Assembly: GCA_937943605.1 (NCBI GenBank)
Contig: CALEAW010000028.1
Span: 1 to 56,318 of the forward strand
Reading direction: 5' to 3'
Length of the DNA stretch: 56,318 nt
DNA from: an uncultured Sutterella sp.
GTDB taxonomy: Bacteria > Pseudomonadota > Gammaproteobacteria > Burkholderiales > Burkholderiaceae_F
Part shown: positions 1 to 8,805 of the stretch, one piece after another
How the letters are laid out: each line of letters opens with the position of its first letter
How positions within the stretch are numbered: position 1 is the first letter of the stretch
The notes under the pieces: generated by a model
What the model was told of the DNA's origin: nothing
The model's database searches: none
Seen by the model: only the letters and a program-made list of their open reading frames with translations
Program-made: the position numbers and the translations under genes

Positions 1-479
1 ACGGCAGAAATAGCCATCACAGATCTCTAAAACAAGACCCCCTGGCCTCAGGTAAAGATCCAGGGGGAGCTTTTCATAGTTCCACAAAATCGATCACAAT
101 TTCGGGGCCGCTTTGCTTTGGTGAATCGTTCAACAAAAAACTGAGCCAAAGCCTAAAAACAAAGTGGCCCAACGGCATCTTGAGCTGTCGGGCCAACTTT
201 GGCTACGGAGGCTTTACCGACCTCCTGAGTGACAAGGTGTACGCGGACAAATAGTGCTTCTCAGTAACGATAAACTTCAATCTAGATGGAAGCGCCGGCA
301 TTGGCCGGACTGCCGCGAAAGCCGTTGTCTTATAGTTAAGATACGCCTCTTTTAGAGAAAAAACAAGCTTTTTTGCGCTGTGAGAGCGTGGCGTTTTGCC
401 TTATAGCCAACCTAGTCTATGGTCGACTACAATATAAGGATGCCCTCAAAAAATGGTTGAGCCGAAAAAGGAGTGCAAC
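1..479. other. Left-edge stretch without a clear gene
   Basis: Two hairpins are visible, at 38-67 and 166-194. A reading frame is open on the plus strand from the window edge to a TAG at 252-254 (about 83 codons) but has no recognisable motif and no start inside the window. It could be the 3' end of a gene lying outside, or chance. The rest, 255-479, is the leader of the small gene at 480. Confidence 0.3.
38..74 (+). terminator. Probable intrinsic terminator of a gene left of the window
   Basis: Perfect 8-bp stem CCCCCTGG (38-45) / CCAGGGGG (60-67) with a 14-nt loop, followed by AGCTTTTC. The T tract is short, so termination is likely but not certain. If the open frame 3-254 were a real gene, this hairpin would lie inside it. 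Confidence 0.4.
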
Positions 480-647
480 ATGAGAAAAATCATTCGAGCG
501 AAAAAATATCTTGCTTGGGAAGGTCGTCATCGATTTCGCCTTTATACCGCTTGTCGTCGCTACCTCAAGGACAAGACGGGCGGTATTTCGTACGAAGGCC
601 GCACCTATCGCACGATTGAAGACATGTTTGCCTACTTCGGGATCTAA
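480..647 (+). CDS. Small basic hypothetical protein (55 aa)
   Basis: The start ATG at 480 is chosen because AAAAGGAG lies at 467-474, five bases upstream. The longer in-frame start at 453 has no ribosome site. The product is short and rich in Lys and Arg (MRKIIRAKKYLAWEG at the N-terminus, an aromatic FAYFGI end). There is no signal peptide or membrane segment. I do not recognise a family. The good ribosome site and its place just ahead of the lipoprotein gene at 743 argue that it is translated. Its charge would suit nucleic-acid or ribosome binding, but that is a guess. Confidence 0.45.
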   Translation: MRKIIRAKKYLAWEGRHRFRLYTACRRYLKDKTGGISYEGRTYRTIEDMFAYFGI

Positions 648-742
648 AGCCCATCCACGTCGTTTTATTTGGGCGACAGCATTCAATTTCGACATATCAA
701 GACCACGTAACGGTCTACCCTCCAGACCTATCAAGGATTTCT

Positions 743-1111
743 ATGAATCGACGCCAATTCGTTAGCGCCGCCCTCACCTTGCCCGTATTTGCGATGGTTA
801 ATGGTTGCTCCACCGAAGAACCCTACCGTGGTCCTACGGTGGTCGGTCAATGGATTGACGCCAAGCCTTTACCACCCGAACAAACCATCGTGTTTGATTT
901 CTTGCCTGACGGCAGCGCCACAACGACCAAGGGCGCTCCCTGGGCCATTGAATCGTGGTCCCTCACAATGGATACAATTACGCTCTCGGGGACTTACCTC
1001 AAAAATGGTGTTCGTCAGCGCTTTAAAACCACGTATAACTTACGCGAATTGACGCTCAACACCCTGCTCCTTGAGCAAAACAGCAAATTCTTACGCTTTA
1101 TTCGCCCTTAA
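743..1111 (+). CDS. Predicted lipoprotein, lipocalin-like fold possible
   Basis: The 122-aa product begins with a basic n-region (MNRRQF), a hydrophobic stretch and the lipobox VNGC at residues 19-22, so it should be lipidated at Cys22 and held in the outer or inner membrane. The mature part is short, with repeated aromatic/beta-prone segments (VVGQWID, SWSLTMDTITLSG, KFLRFI) like small single-domain lipocalin-type lipoproteins; no exact family is recognised. AAGGAT stands upstream of the ATG. The gene ends 10 bp before the end of the opposing helicase gene, with no evident terminator between them. The surface location is well supported; the function is unknown. Confidence 0.6.
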   Translation: MNRRQFVSAALTLPVFAMVNGCSTEEPYRGPTVVGQWIDAKPLPPEQTIVFDFLPDGSATTTKGAPWAIESWSLTMDTITLSGTYLKNGVRQRFKTTYNLRELTLNTLLLEQNSKFLRFIRP

Positions 1112-1121
1112 GGTCTAAAGC

Positions 1122-2781
1122 TCAAAACCAATCTGGGCAGTCGTCTGGTATGACATTGATTCCTTTAGGAATGCGCGCCAAGTAGAGATGCTTTTTGGCG
1201 CGCGTTACCGCAGTATAGAGCCATCTAAAGTAACTCTGATCAAGGTCTGGCTTATGCCAGCCGCAGTCAACAAAAACGTGCTCCCATTCACCACCTTGAG
1301 ACTTATGACAGGTCACGGCATAACCATAGCGCACATGCCAAGCGTTGACATAAGGATCCTTCGCCAAGGCTTCTTGGTACTGAGATGACTTTTTCTTGAG
1401 ATGAGAGTGACGCTTCGCAAAGTCAATCAAAATCCCTTGTATGATGAGGGACAAATTGGGCGCAGCCATCATTTCGAGTTCGTTTTCGATAATGAGCCCG
1501 TCGGTCGTAAAAAGCTCACCCTCCTCGTTTCTTAATTTCAAGGTCACCTCACGAAACCGCAACGCCAAAGGTTCGCGCTCTCGAAAGCCACCGTATTTCA
1601 ATCGCTCTTTCGGTAACGGCACGGTACGCGTGACGACGCCGCCCACACGCACCACTTGGGCAAAGTCACCATTACAGACAAAATTTTCGTTGATACGCGT
1701 ATTCATGATGATCATGAGCTTGTCGCCCACGGTCACCTCTTCGACCCGGAAAAAGATGCGCACGCAAAGCGAAGTTCAGTTCTTGAACGCGCTTATTACT
1801 ATGAGCAATCATGACCGCATGGCGAGTGATTTTGCGACCCATCACTTCAAAACAAAGATCAGCCATCTCTCGAGGTGTGATCGGTGTCAGGTCGTCAAAC
1901 TCACTAAAAGGAACCTTTGGTCCACGATAATCATGACGCTTGATCGCTTCTCGAAGATCTAACGACGTGCGCATGATGCCGCTATCAGCCTCTTGACGCA
2001 CAATGTCGGAGAGCACATGTTCGTAGGCTTTGATGCCAAAGTTGTCATAGAGATATTTCGCACTGAGTGCAGGCGACTCCGTCATATGTACAGGTGGCAA
2101 CTGTGCCACGTCACCTACAAAAATGACCTTACGTGTGAGATTTCGATCCCCTTCACTCACAAAATGGAAGAAGTCAGAGAGCAACTGACCACTACCAAAA
2201 CGCAAAATCCCACCTTCGACCGCTCGATCACTCACCATCGAGGCTTCGTCAACGATATAGACCACATCGTTTGCATCGGTATTGATCGTGAGTTCGCTCA
2301 CCAAGCAGAAGTCTTCAGAATCGTCAGGATTCACCGCTTCGGTTTTGCCATAAAGATGGCTATGCATGGTCGAGGCACGGCGCTTAACACGGGTTCCCAA
2401 GACTTTGGCTGCGCGCCCTGTCGGCGCTAAAAGCACCACATCTCGATGTTGACGCGTGAGGTAGTCCACAACGCCCTTCGTCATGAAGGTCTTACCCGTA
2501 CCGACATAGCCTTTTAAAAGAAAAACGCCAATGGGTTCGGTCTTTAAAAAGGCTTCGAGTTTTGGAATCAATGTCCGTTGTCCATCGGTCAATTCGACAT
2601 TTCGAAAAGCATCAGCCAGTCGAACCTCTTTGACATAGTCTGGGCGATACGAATCAGCCGAGTCTAGTTTCTCATGAACGCCATCGACGAAATCTTCAGG
2701 CACAACTTCGTCCTGCGACGACGTCACATCAGACGACATCACACTATCAAAAGGATTGAAGGACGAAGATAAAAGCGGCAC
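1122..2781 (-). pseudogene. RecD2/Pif1-like DNA helicase, split by a frameshift
   Basis: The N-terminal frame (2781 down to 1672) carries Walker A GYVGTGKT (residues 91-98), Walker B VYIVDEASM and the motif FVGDVAQLPP, typical of the RecD/Pif1 superfamily 1B AAA_30 domain. The C-terminal frame (1763 down to 1122) carries the UvrD_C_2 end: AVTCHKSQGGEWEHV and LYTAVTRAKKHLYL. The frames meet at a run of five A on the plus strand (1750-1754). Removing one base restores ...ALRAHLF-RVEEVTVGDKLM... with no other damage, giving about 550 aa. Either this copy is freshly inactivated or the run is a base-call error. A working enzyme would unwind DNA 5'-3' using ATP. The gene stands alone, facing the lipoprotein gene. 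Confidence 0.75.
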
Positions 2782-3227
2782 GATTGTTCAACCATCAGGG
2801 AATCATTCATACTTCTAGCTTAACCTGAACTGCCTCAACATGCGTCCTTTTGAAGAACCTCGCCTACGAGTTGAGGCCACAAACAGACGGTTTTACACCT
2901 TACCATTGACTGTGCGAGAGCGAAACCATCCAAAATAATGGCGCAACCGTGAAAAAACGCCATTTGAAAACGTGCAATTTCGTGAAAAAACGCCTAAAAA
3001 ATGGTGGCGCATTCGTGATAACACTGTTTCTTTGATTCGTTGGCAATCGTTTTCAGTCTCCCATCTTATTCGTCAAAAAACCATCAAAAACGGGTTATTT
3101 AAGCGGAGCGTTTACCCTAGTCACGAAAACCTGCATGGCATCTTGGAAGATGTCGGCTCTACAATTTAAAGATTACTTCTTGCAACTCGCCTCAGAGTTG
3201 CACGTCAACAAAAAAGGATTTCAACCT
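2782..3227. other. Intergenic leader region between helicase and dipeptidase genes
   Basis: This 446-bp stretch holds no convincing gene. It contains three iterated imperfect repeats (2941-3018) and a hairpin TGCAACTC/GAGTTGCA (3181-3202, 6-nt loop) that ends 25 nt before the dipeptidase start. The promoters of both flanking genes presumably lie here. Confidence 0.6.
2941..3018. repeat. Three iterated short repeats
   Basis: G(C/T)GCA followed after three or so bases by CGTGA occurs three times, starting at 2941, 2972 and 3007. In the first two copies the repeat extends to the identical 14-mer CGTGAAAAAACGCC (2948-2961 and 2981-2994), 33 bp apart, close to three helical turns. This spacing suits a regulator binding one face of the DNA upstream of the dipeptidase gene. 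Confidence 0.5.
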
Positions 3228-4658
3228 ATGTGTACTTCCGTAATCGTTGGTGAAAAGGCCACGGCCGACGGGTCGTTTCTTGTTGCCCGTAGTGCTGACA
3301 GCAGTGCACTCAAAGCCCAACATTTCGTGATTCATCCTGCTCAAGACTATCCTGAAGGCGCAATGTATCGCACGAAAGATCATCAGGGTGCGACAGCCTT
3401 TGAATATCCCATGCCGGCACATGCCATGCGTTATACGACAGCGCCCAACTGGCAAACACAGCTCCATGGTGCCGTGGGCTTTAATGAAGCGGGTTTAGGC
3501 ATTACGGGAACCGAATCAATCTTTGCGCGTGATGATGCCTTAGCCATTGATCCGTATAACAAAACAACGGGCATTACTGAAGACGACATTTTGGATGTGC
3601 TCTTGCCACGCTGCCGTACCGCCAAAGAAGCTTGTGCGCTTTTAGGTCGCATCATCGAAGAGCAAGGCGCTGGCGAAGGCTTTGGTGTGGGCTTTGTCGA
3701 TGCTACGGACGTTTGGTACCTGGAAACGGGGACGGGTCATCAGTGGATTGCCCACCGTACGCCGGCTGATAAGTATATGGCCACTGGCAACCAGGGTCGT
3801 TTACGTGAATACGATCCGGCACGCGCTGACATGATGGGCTCGCCAACGGTCATGGACTTTGCCAAGGCCAATGGCTTCTGGAAGCCTGAAGACGGTGCCT
3901 TTGATTTTGCCAAGGCTTATACCCGTGACGACAGCCGTGATCGTGTCTATAACGACCCACGTGTTTGGGTAATGCAAAAGATGCTCAATCCGTCGCTCGA
4001 ACAGCCTGTGGATGACGGTCGCAACTTTGACGTCTACCTCACGCCTGAAAAGCCGATTACGGTGAATGACCTCAAAGCCATCATGCGTAACCACTTTGAT
4101 GGTTCTGAGCACGATCCCTATCAGTTTGGCCTCAATGGTGACGAACCCTGGCGTCCAGTAAGTGTTTTCCGTACCTACGAAAGCCACGTGATGCAGGTTC
4201 GCCCGTGGTTGCCCATGGCCATTGGTTGCACGATTTATTTGGCCTGGGGGATGGCTGACCTTTCTTGCTACGTGCCCTTCTATCAAGGTCTTGAACGTGT
4301 ACCTGAACATTATGGCGTTGGTTCTGCTCACGCGGACCGTCGCTCGGTGTACTGGAAGTTCCGTAAGCTTCAAACCTTGGTCATGACAGACTATGCGGGT
4401 CTAGCCCCGATGGTCAAGAAGGCCTTTGCCGACTTTGAAGCCTTGACGGCGACCCGTCAGACCGCCATGGAAGACGATTACGTTGAACTTTTGAAGACGG
4501 ATGCCGATCAGGCACAAGCCCTCTTGAATGACTTCAACCTACGTATCTTGGCTGAAGCCGAAGAACTCGCTGAACGACTCCTTGACGACTGCTTCACGAA
4601 GCGTACGTCTGACATTCAGGATCAGATCTACTTCCGTAATCGTCAGAACAAAGACTAA
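3228..4658 (+). CDS. C69-family dipeptidase
   Basis: The 476-aa product is an N-terminal-nucleophile hydrolase of peptidase family C69 (PepD/DipA type), which splits dipeptides. The start at 3228 is chosen because it gives MCTS: in this family Cys2 becomes the catalytic N-terminal residue after Met removal. AAAAAGGA lies just upstream, and the length equals the family norm. An in-frame start at 3135 would bury the nucleophile. Family signatures follow: TADGSFLVARSAD (residues 13-25), GFNEAGLGITGTE and GVGFVDATDVWYLETGTGHQW. There is no signal peptide, so it acts in the cytoplasm, fitting an amino-acid-fermenting lifestyle. It is monocistronic with a strong terminator. Confidence 0.93.
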   Translation: MCTSVIVGEKATADGSFLVARSADSSALKAQHFVIHPAQDYPEGAMYRTKDHQGATAFEYPMPAHAMRYTTAPNWQTQLHGAVGFNEAGLGITGTESIFARDDALAIDPYNKTTGITEDDILDVLLPRCRTAKEACALLGRIIEEQGAGEGFGVGFVDATDVWYLETGTGHQWIAHRTPADKYMATGNQGRLREYDPARADMMGSPTVMDFAKANGFWKPEDGAFDFAKAYTRDDSRDRVYNDPRVWVMQKMLNPSLEQPVDDGRNFDVYLTPEKPITVNDLKAIMRNHFDGSEHDPYQFGLNGDEPWRPVSVFRTYESHVMQVRPWLPMAIGCTIYLAWGMADLSCYVPFYQGLERVPEHYGVGSAHADRRSVYWKFRKLQTLVMTDYAGLAPMVKKAFADFEALTATRQTAMEDDYVELLKTDADQAQALLNDFNLRILAEAEELAERLLDDCFTKRTSDIQDQIYFRNRQNKD

Positions 4659-4687
4659 GCAACAAGCCTTACGTCACACTAACCAAA

Positions 4688-4719
4688 AGCAAAAAAGCAC
4701 CCCTCTCGGTGCTTTTTTG
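4688..4719. terminator. Bidirectional intrinsic terminator
   Basis: A perfect 13-bp stem GCAAAAAAGCACC / GGTGCTTTTTTGC with a 6-nt loop. Each arm ends in a T tract on its own strand, so it can serve both the dipeptidase gene and the convergent EamA gene. Confidence 0.85.
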
Positions 4720-4783
4720 CTTTTCTTTCAACCTTTCAATAACGGGTTATGACGTATTTCAACAGCTCACGCTTTGGTGCTCT

Positions 4784-5689
4784 TTATTTACGTCCTTTTT
4801 CACGCATGGCCAAAATAAAGACAGTAGCAAAAACAAAGACGATACCGATAGCTTCTGGCATCGTAAAGGCCGTGCCCAAGAGCGTGACCGACATCACCAC
4901 AGCGGTTAAAGGTTCAAAGGCACCCAAGATGGCCGTCACCGAAGGCGGCACATAGTCAAGGCTCTTTAAGTAGCAGAAAAAGGCCAAAGCCGTCCCGACC
5001 ACAACAATGTAGAGGTACCCCAAGACCGTCATCCAACTCCAAGTACCACTCATAGAGAATGGCGGATGAACGAATAAGGCAATCAAGCCTGCAAGCAACA
5101 TACCCCAACCAACCACGGTGCCCACCCCTAAGGAGGCAATGGCACGACGAGGCTGCAAGGTACAAAAGGCACCGCAAGCGGCGGACGCCAAACCCCAAAG
5201 CACGCCCGACACCGAGAGATTCACAACCGACAAGTCGCCCTTCGTGACGATCAAGCCTACCCCCATGACGGCACACACGAAGGCTAAAAGTTCTAAGCCT
5301 GAAACCGGCACACCGTGACGTAAGGCTAACCACCCGATAATAAATAAGGGGCCTGTTAAGACCATAATGGCAGCCGTCGCCGCCCCGGCATCACGAATCG
5401 CCAAAAAGAACGTGAGCTGCGTGGCCAGGACGCCAAGCCCATAAATGAGCACATCAACAAAAAGCTGACGATTACTAAAGAGGCTCTTAATCGCAGCGCG
5501 TGACGTTAAAGCTGAAAAAGCTGCCAATAAGACACCTGCGCCAAAAACGCGCAATGACACCAAGTCACCAGCCGTAAAACCACCGTCGGCCATCATGACC
5601 TGGGCAGCAACCCCCATCGAACCCCATCCAAAGCCCGCCATAAAAGCGAGCAAAAATCCAAAGATCGGGCGTGTCCCCTTTTGCGTCAT
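4784..5689 (-). CDS. EamA/DMT-family transporter
   Basis: The 301-aa hydrophobic protein has two EamA repeats, about ten membrane helices, and the usual motif AGFGWGSMGVAAQ in helix 1 and GTALAFFCYLKSLDYVPPSVTAIL in the second half. The start MTQKG at 5689 is preferred over one four codons upstream because GGAG stands six bases before it. EamA proteins mostly export amino acids or other small metabolites; the substrate cannot be read from the sequence. It lies 46 bp downstream of the YczE-like gene on the same strand, so the two may share a transcript. Confidence 0.88.
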   Translation of the reverse strand: MTQKGTRPIFGFLLAFMAGFGWGSMGVAAQVMMADGGFTAGDLVSLRVFGAGVLLAAFSALTSRAAIKSLFSNRQLFVDVLIYGLGVLATQLTFFLAIRDAGAATAAIMVLTGPLFIIGWLALRHGVPVSGLELLAFVCAVMGVGLIVTKGDLSVVNLSVSGVLWGLASAACGAFCTLQPRRAIASLGVGTVVGWGMLLAGLIALFVHPPFSMSGTWSWMTVLGYLYIVVVGTALAFFCYLKSLDYVPPSVTAILGAFEPLTAVVMSVTLLGTAFTMPEAIGIVFVFATVFILAMREKGRK

Positions 5690-5735
5690 TGACGTCTCCA
5701 AAATACGAATCGATAGATTGTACCGAAAACGCTAT

Positions 5736-6380
5736 TCATGACGCATTAGCATCACTAGTTAGGAGAATGGGCTTAAGCCACTTCACGACATATCCGACCA
5801 TAAAAGCAGAGACGAGTGTGCCTATGCCAATGACACCGAAATGGTTTAAGAAAAGCCAACTGACGATGAACGCGAGCATCACGCAGGCAACATCATTGGC
5901 GACTTTTAAACTTGCAAACGAACGGTTGGTCACCATCGACATCGCCAAAATTGCGCCCTCCACTGGTTGCATCAAAGTGTCGGACTTAATCTGCAAGAGT
6001 ATCCCGATGGCCGCCAAGACGTTAGCAATGAGCGAATAACTAAACGCAATCCAAACGTTAGGCACTGGCAATGCGCTTAAGGTCAGCACCCAAACATCAA
6101 TCATGGCGCTGAAGACAAAAACGGAGGGTAGCTGCAACAAAAAAATCGGACGAAGTCGATCACGCAACAACAGCACTTCGATTAAGAAAAAAATGATGTT
6201 AAGAGCAAAGGTCAAAGTGCCTAGCGTCGAACCAACAACCTTAGAAAGCGCGAGCGGCAAGGTCGTAACTGGCATCGTGCCTAAAGCAGCGTGCGTAATC
6301 AGAGCAATGCCACAAGTATGAATAGCCATACCTAGCACGAGCCAGAAGAGACGAATAGAGAGCGGTTGACGGATTTGCAT
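5736..6380 (-). CDS. YczE/YitT-like integral membrane protein
   Basis: The 214-aa protein has five to six membrane helices. Its N-terminal half (IRLFWLVLGMAIHTCGIAL, AALGTMPVTTLPLALS) matches the pattern of the YczE/YyaS/YitT membrane group, in which G-x-A-L-x-x-x-A-x-L-G-x-x-P is conserved. No biochemical function is established for this group. The gene is divergent from the SDR gene (6487) across 106 bp and leads into the EamA gene. Family placement is by eye. Confidence 0.65.
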   Translation of the reverse strand: MQIRQPLSIRLFWLVLGMAIHTCGIALITHAALGTMPVTTLPLALSKVVGSTLGTLTFALNIIFFLIEVLLLRDRLRPIFLLQLPSVFVFSAMIDVWVLTLSALPVPNVWIAFSYSLIANVLAAIGILLQIKSDTLMQPVEGAILAMSMVTNRSFASLKVANDVACVMLAFIVSWLFLNHFGVIGIGTLVSAFMVGYVVKWLKPILLTSDANAS

Positions 6381-6486
6381 ACCTATCTAAGTAGTTTGTT
6401 TGAGAGGAGATTCCCGAAGTTTAGACGCTTTTCGGCTACCCTGTTGTACACTTCAGAAGTCAACTCAAAAGGAGCAACATCCGCCT

Positions 6487-7269
6487 ATGTCTTCGGACCA
6501 CATACAACCGCTCGCCGTCATCACGGGGGCTTCTAGCGGTATCGGACGCGAGTTCACCAAACTGGCGGCTGCAAAAGGCTATCGAGTCCTACTGATTGCG
6601 CGCAATATGCACGCCCTTGAGGTACTGAGCCGCGACCTTCGTACTGAAACGCATTTGCTTGCGCTCGACCTTACGGCTGCTGGCGCCGTCGACCAAATTT
6701 CGAGTTGGTTATCTGACCGTCGTATCACGCCTGAGATCTTCATCAATAATGCGGGCTTTGGGGCCTTTGGTGCCTCGTCTGACATGGACGAAGCCATGCT
6801 TAAGAAGATGATCCGCCTCAACGTCATGGCGCTCACGTCACTTTCTTTACGTATGGCTCGCCGTACGAAACGTGAAGGCCATGGTCGTATTCTTAATGTT
6901 GCTTCCACGGCAGCCTTTCAGCCCTGCCCTTATTTAGGCGTCTATGGGGCCACCAAGGCTTATGTGCTTTCTTTTACCGAGTCTTTGGCTGAAGAACTTC
7001 GCGGAACTGGGGTGACTGCCACGGCGTTTTGCCCAGGTCCCACACGTACCCAATTTGGCGTGACCGCTGGCCTCAAAGCCGATAGTCCTTTTGAGCGACT
7101 CTCGGCCGACCCTGAGAGCGTCGCTAAAACGGGCTTTGAAGGCATGATGGCTGGAAAAGTTGTCGTACTTGACGGTTTTACTAATCGCATTGGCGCATGG
7201 ATGACACGCTTCTTGCCACGCAATATCGTCCGTCGCATCGCATCGAACCTATTGCAAAAAATGGAATAA
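6487..7269 (+). CDS. SDR-family short-chain dehydrogenase
   Basis: The 260-aa NAD(P)-dependent oxidoreductase has the cofactor loop TGASSGIG (residues 11-18), the NNAG motif, the catalytic serine in NVASTAAF and the YGATKAY (YxxxK) pair. It belongs to the classical SDRs of the YqjQ/DltE type, and its substrate is unknown. AAAGGAG precedes the ATG at 6487; an upstream in-frame start at 6400 has no ribosome site and adds a non-SDR tail. A strong terminator follows. The C-terminus (ARG/LYS-rich FLPRNIVRRIASNLLQ) may touch the membrane. Confidence 0.88.
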   Translation: MSSDHIQPLAVITGASSGIGREFTKLAAAKGYRVLLIARNMHALEVLSRDLRTETHLLALDLTAAGAVDQISSWLSDRRITPEIFINNAGFGAFGASSDMDEAMLKKMIRLNVMALTSLSLRMARRTKREGHGRILNVASTAAFQPCPYLGVYGATKAYVLSFTESLAEELRGTGVTATAFCPGPTRTQFGVTAGLKADSPFERLSADPESVAKTGFEGMMAGKVVVLDGFTNRIGAWMTRFLPRNIVRRIASNLLQKME

Positions 7270-7301
7270 GAGCGAAAATCCGTCTCGCAACTCAAAAAAC
7301 T

Positions 7302-7339
7302 AATGGCGCCGAAAACTGCTTTTCGACGCCATTTATTTT
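7302..7339. terminator. Intrinsic terminator between convergent genes
   Basis: The stem AATGGCG-C-CGAAAA (7302-7315) / TTTTCG-A-CGCCATT has one mismatch and a four-base loop, followed by TATTTTT. It serves the SDR gene and probably also the opposing UPF0114 gene. Confidence 0.8.
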
Positions 7340-7354
7340 TGGACTCAGATCCGC

Positions 7355-7852
7355 TTAGTGGGCTTTACGGGTCAAAAGGTCAATCCAGCACATGACCAAA
7401 GCCGAGAGCACGAACGTCAAGTGGATGATGACGTACCACATGAGCTTATCGTTGCCGATCGTTTCGATGTTCATGAAGATTCGCAACAAGTGAATCGACG
7501 AAATCGCAACGATGCTCGCAGCCACCTTGTTCTTCAAGCTGCCAGCGTCCATCTTGCCGAGCCAGCCTAAGCGCTCAGACTCCTGCTCATTCAAATCAAG
7601 ACGAGAGACAAAGTTTTCGTAGGACGAATACATCACCATCACGATGAGACCGCCCACAAGGCCCATGTCGATCATCGACAAAAGCGACAACACGAGGTCA
7701 GCTTCAGAAAGTTCGAAGACATGTGGCAAGACGTGCCAGGCTTCCTGGAAGAATTTCAGCGTCAAAGCCAAGAGGCCAACCGAAAGGCCTAAAAAGAGCG
7801 GCGCTAAAATCCAACGCGCGCTGTAGAAAAGTTTTTCGAAAATAGTTTCCAT
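7355..7852 (-). CDS. yqhA: UPF0114 (YqhA-type) membrane protein
   Basis: The 165-aa protein matches UPF0114 in length and pattern: MEKxFE-like start (METIFEKLFYSARWILAP), SMIDMGLVGGLIVMVMYSSYENFVS in the middle, and KVAASIVAISSIHLLRIFM near the end. It has four predicted membrane helices. The family's function is not established. It is monocistronic. The start at 7852 is accepted on family similarity; the ribosome site is weak. Confidence 0.9.
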   Translation of the reverse strand: METIFEKLFYSARWILAPLFLGLSVGLLALTLKFFQEAWHVLPHVFELSEADLVLSLLSMIDMGLVGGLIVMVMYSSYENFVSRLDLNEQESERLGWLGKMDAGSLKNKVAASIVAISSIHLLRIFMNIETIGNDKLMWYVIIHLTFVLSALVMCWIDLLTRKAH

Positions 7853-8329
7853 TGTGGTCCGAAACAGTTAAGCAACACTATCGTTATAGATAGGTCGATA
7901 GAAAAATGTTTGGCGATTTTACACAAAAACCACACTTCAAAGAGGCCGTGGACACATTTTTTTTCGGTTAATTGTTGCAAATCTTGAAGAGCAAAAAGAC
8001 CGCAGGCGGAGGACTTATTGTGAGTGGACGATGAGAATTTGTTTAGGAGCAAAGTAAGACATCGAGCCTGCTAGATGAATCAGGACAACTGCCCTACTCT
8101 GACTTCATAGCAAGGTTGCGAAAACCAACAAAAAATGGCGCATCGCTGCGCCATGAATCTAAGAAGATGCCACCTCAGTGCACGGTCACGAATCGAACTC
8201 GTGGTTAATGGACGGTGAAAGAGTCGTAACAGTACGCGTGTCACAATGAAGGGTCACAATGACAGGCCATATGTAAAGGTGAATTCCGCCTTCGTGAGCC
8301 GCGACACTGAAGTAGCAATAGGCTTGAAA
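7853..8329. other. Intergenic stretch with one minus-strand terminator
   Basis: I see no gene in these 477 bp. The part next to 7852 is AT-rich and must hold the yqhA promoter. A hairpin at 8135-8154 terminates minus-strand transcription. The piece at 8178-8206 resembles a tRNA T-arm but does not fold as one. Confidence 0.6.
8129..8154 (-). terminator. Intrinsic terminator for the DIP1984/DUF4261 operon
   Basis: A perfect 8-bp stem ATGGCGCA/TGCGCCAT with loop TCGC is followed on the minus strand by TTTTTTG. It lies 176 bp downstream of the DIP1984 stop. Confidence 0.7.
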
Positions 8330-8782
8330 TTAAAGCAAGTCGGTCGTCCAGTTTGCGGCCTGTACCGTGGCATCAATTTCACGAATACGAACAGCCAACT
8401 GATCTAAAGCCTTTTGATGAGCGGCCACATCAATCGTGGAGAGGATACGAATATCCGTAGCGCTATGACGTTCCGTACGACGAGCGGCCGTATCAAGCAC
8501 ATCACGAAGGATGTTGAAACGTCGCTGCGCCACTTCACGCTCAGCCACCCAATCCGCTAAAGGACGACCTTCAACAATCGTTTCGATATTGGTACGACCA
8601 ATGCGAAAGATCAGGCGCTGTAAAGCCTCAGCCGTTTCGTCCAAAAGGCCAAAGAGCATGACTGGATCTTCGCTCGGCGTATCACCCTCTTGAACGCGTA
8701 CATTCGCCGTCAGACGATCGTGCAGACGATCTAAACGCGTCTGCAACTCTTTACGTTCGTTGAGTGCTTGAGCTAATTTCAT
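8330..8782 (-). CDS. DIP1984-family protein
   Basis: The 150-aa helical protein begins MKLAQALNERKELQTRLDRLHDRL and holds the phrase EGDTPSEDPVMLF and a conserved N-x-x-T (IGRTNIETIVEGRPLADWVAERE). These are features of the DIP1984 (formerly septicolysin-annotated) family, which is coiled-coil rich and has no settled function. It starts 23 bp after the DUF4261-like gene ends, so the two probably form an operon. The ribosome site (GGGAGAAG) is good. Confidence 0.8.
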   Translation of the reverse strand: MKLAQALNERKELQTRLDRLHDRLTANVRVQEGDTPSEDPVMLFGLLDETAEALQRLIFRIGRTNIETIVEGRPLADWVAEREVAQRRFNILRDVLDTAARRTERHSATDIRILSTIDVAAHQKALDQLAVRIREIDATVQAANWTTDLL

Positions 8783-8805
8783 ATCATTCTTCTCCCGTTC
8801 AGGGT

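Noticed and set aside
3135..3227. N-terminal extension of the C69 dipeptidase
   Set aside because: An upstream in-frame ATG exists, but the family needs Cys at position 2, which only the start at 3228 gives, and that start has the ribosome site.
8178..8206. tRNA-like T-arm sequence on the minus strand
   Set aside because: GTTCGATTC is present, but the flanking bases do not form a five-base T stem in the correct register and no acceptor, D or anticodon arm can be drawn.
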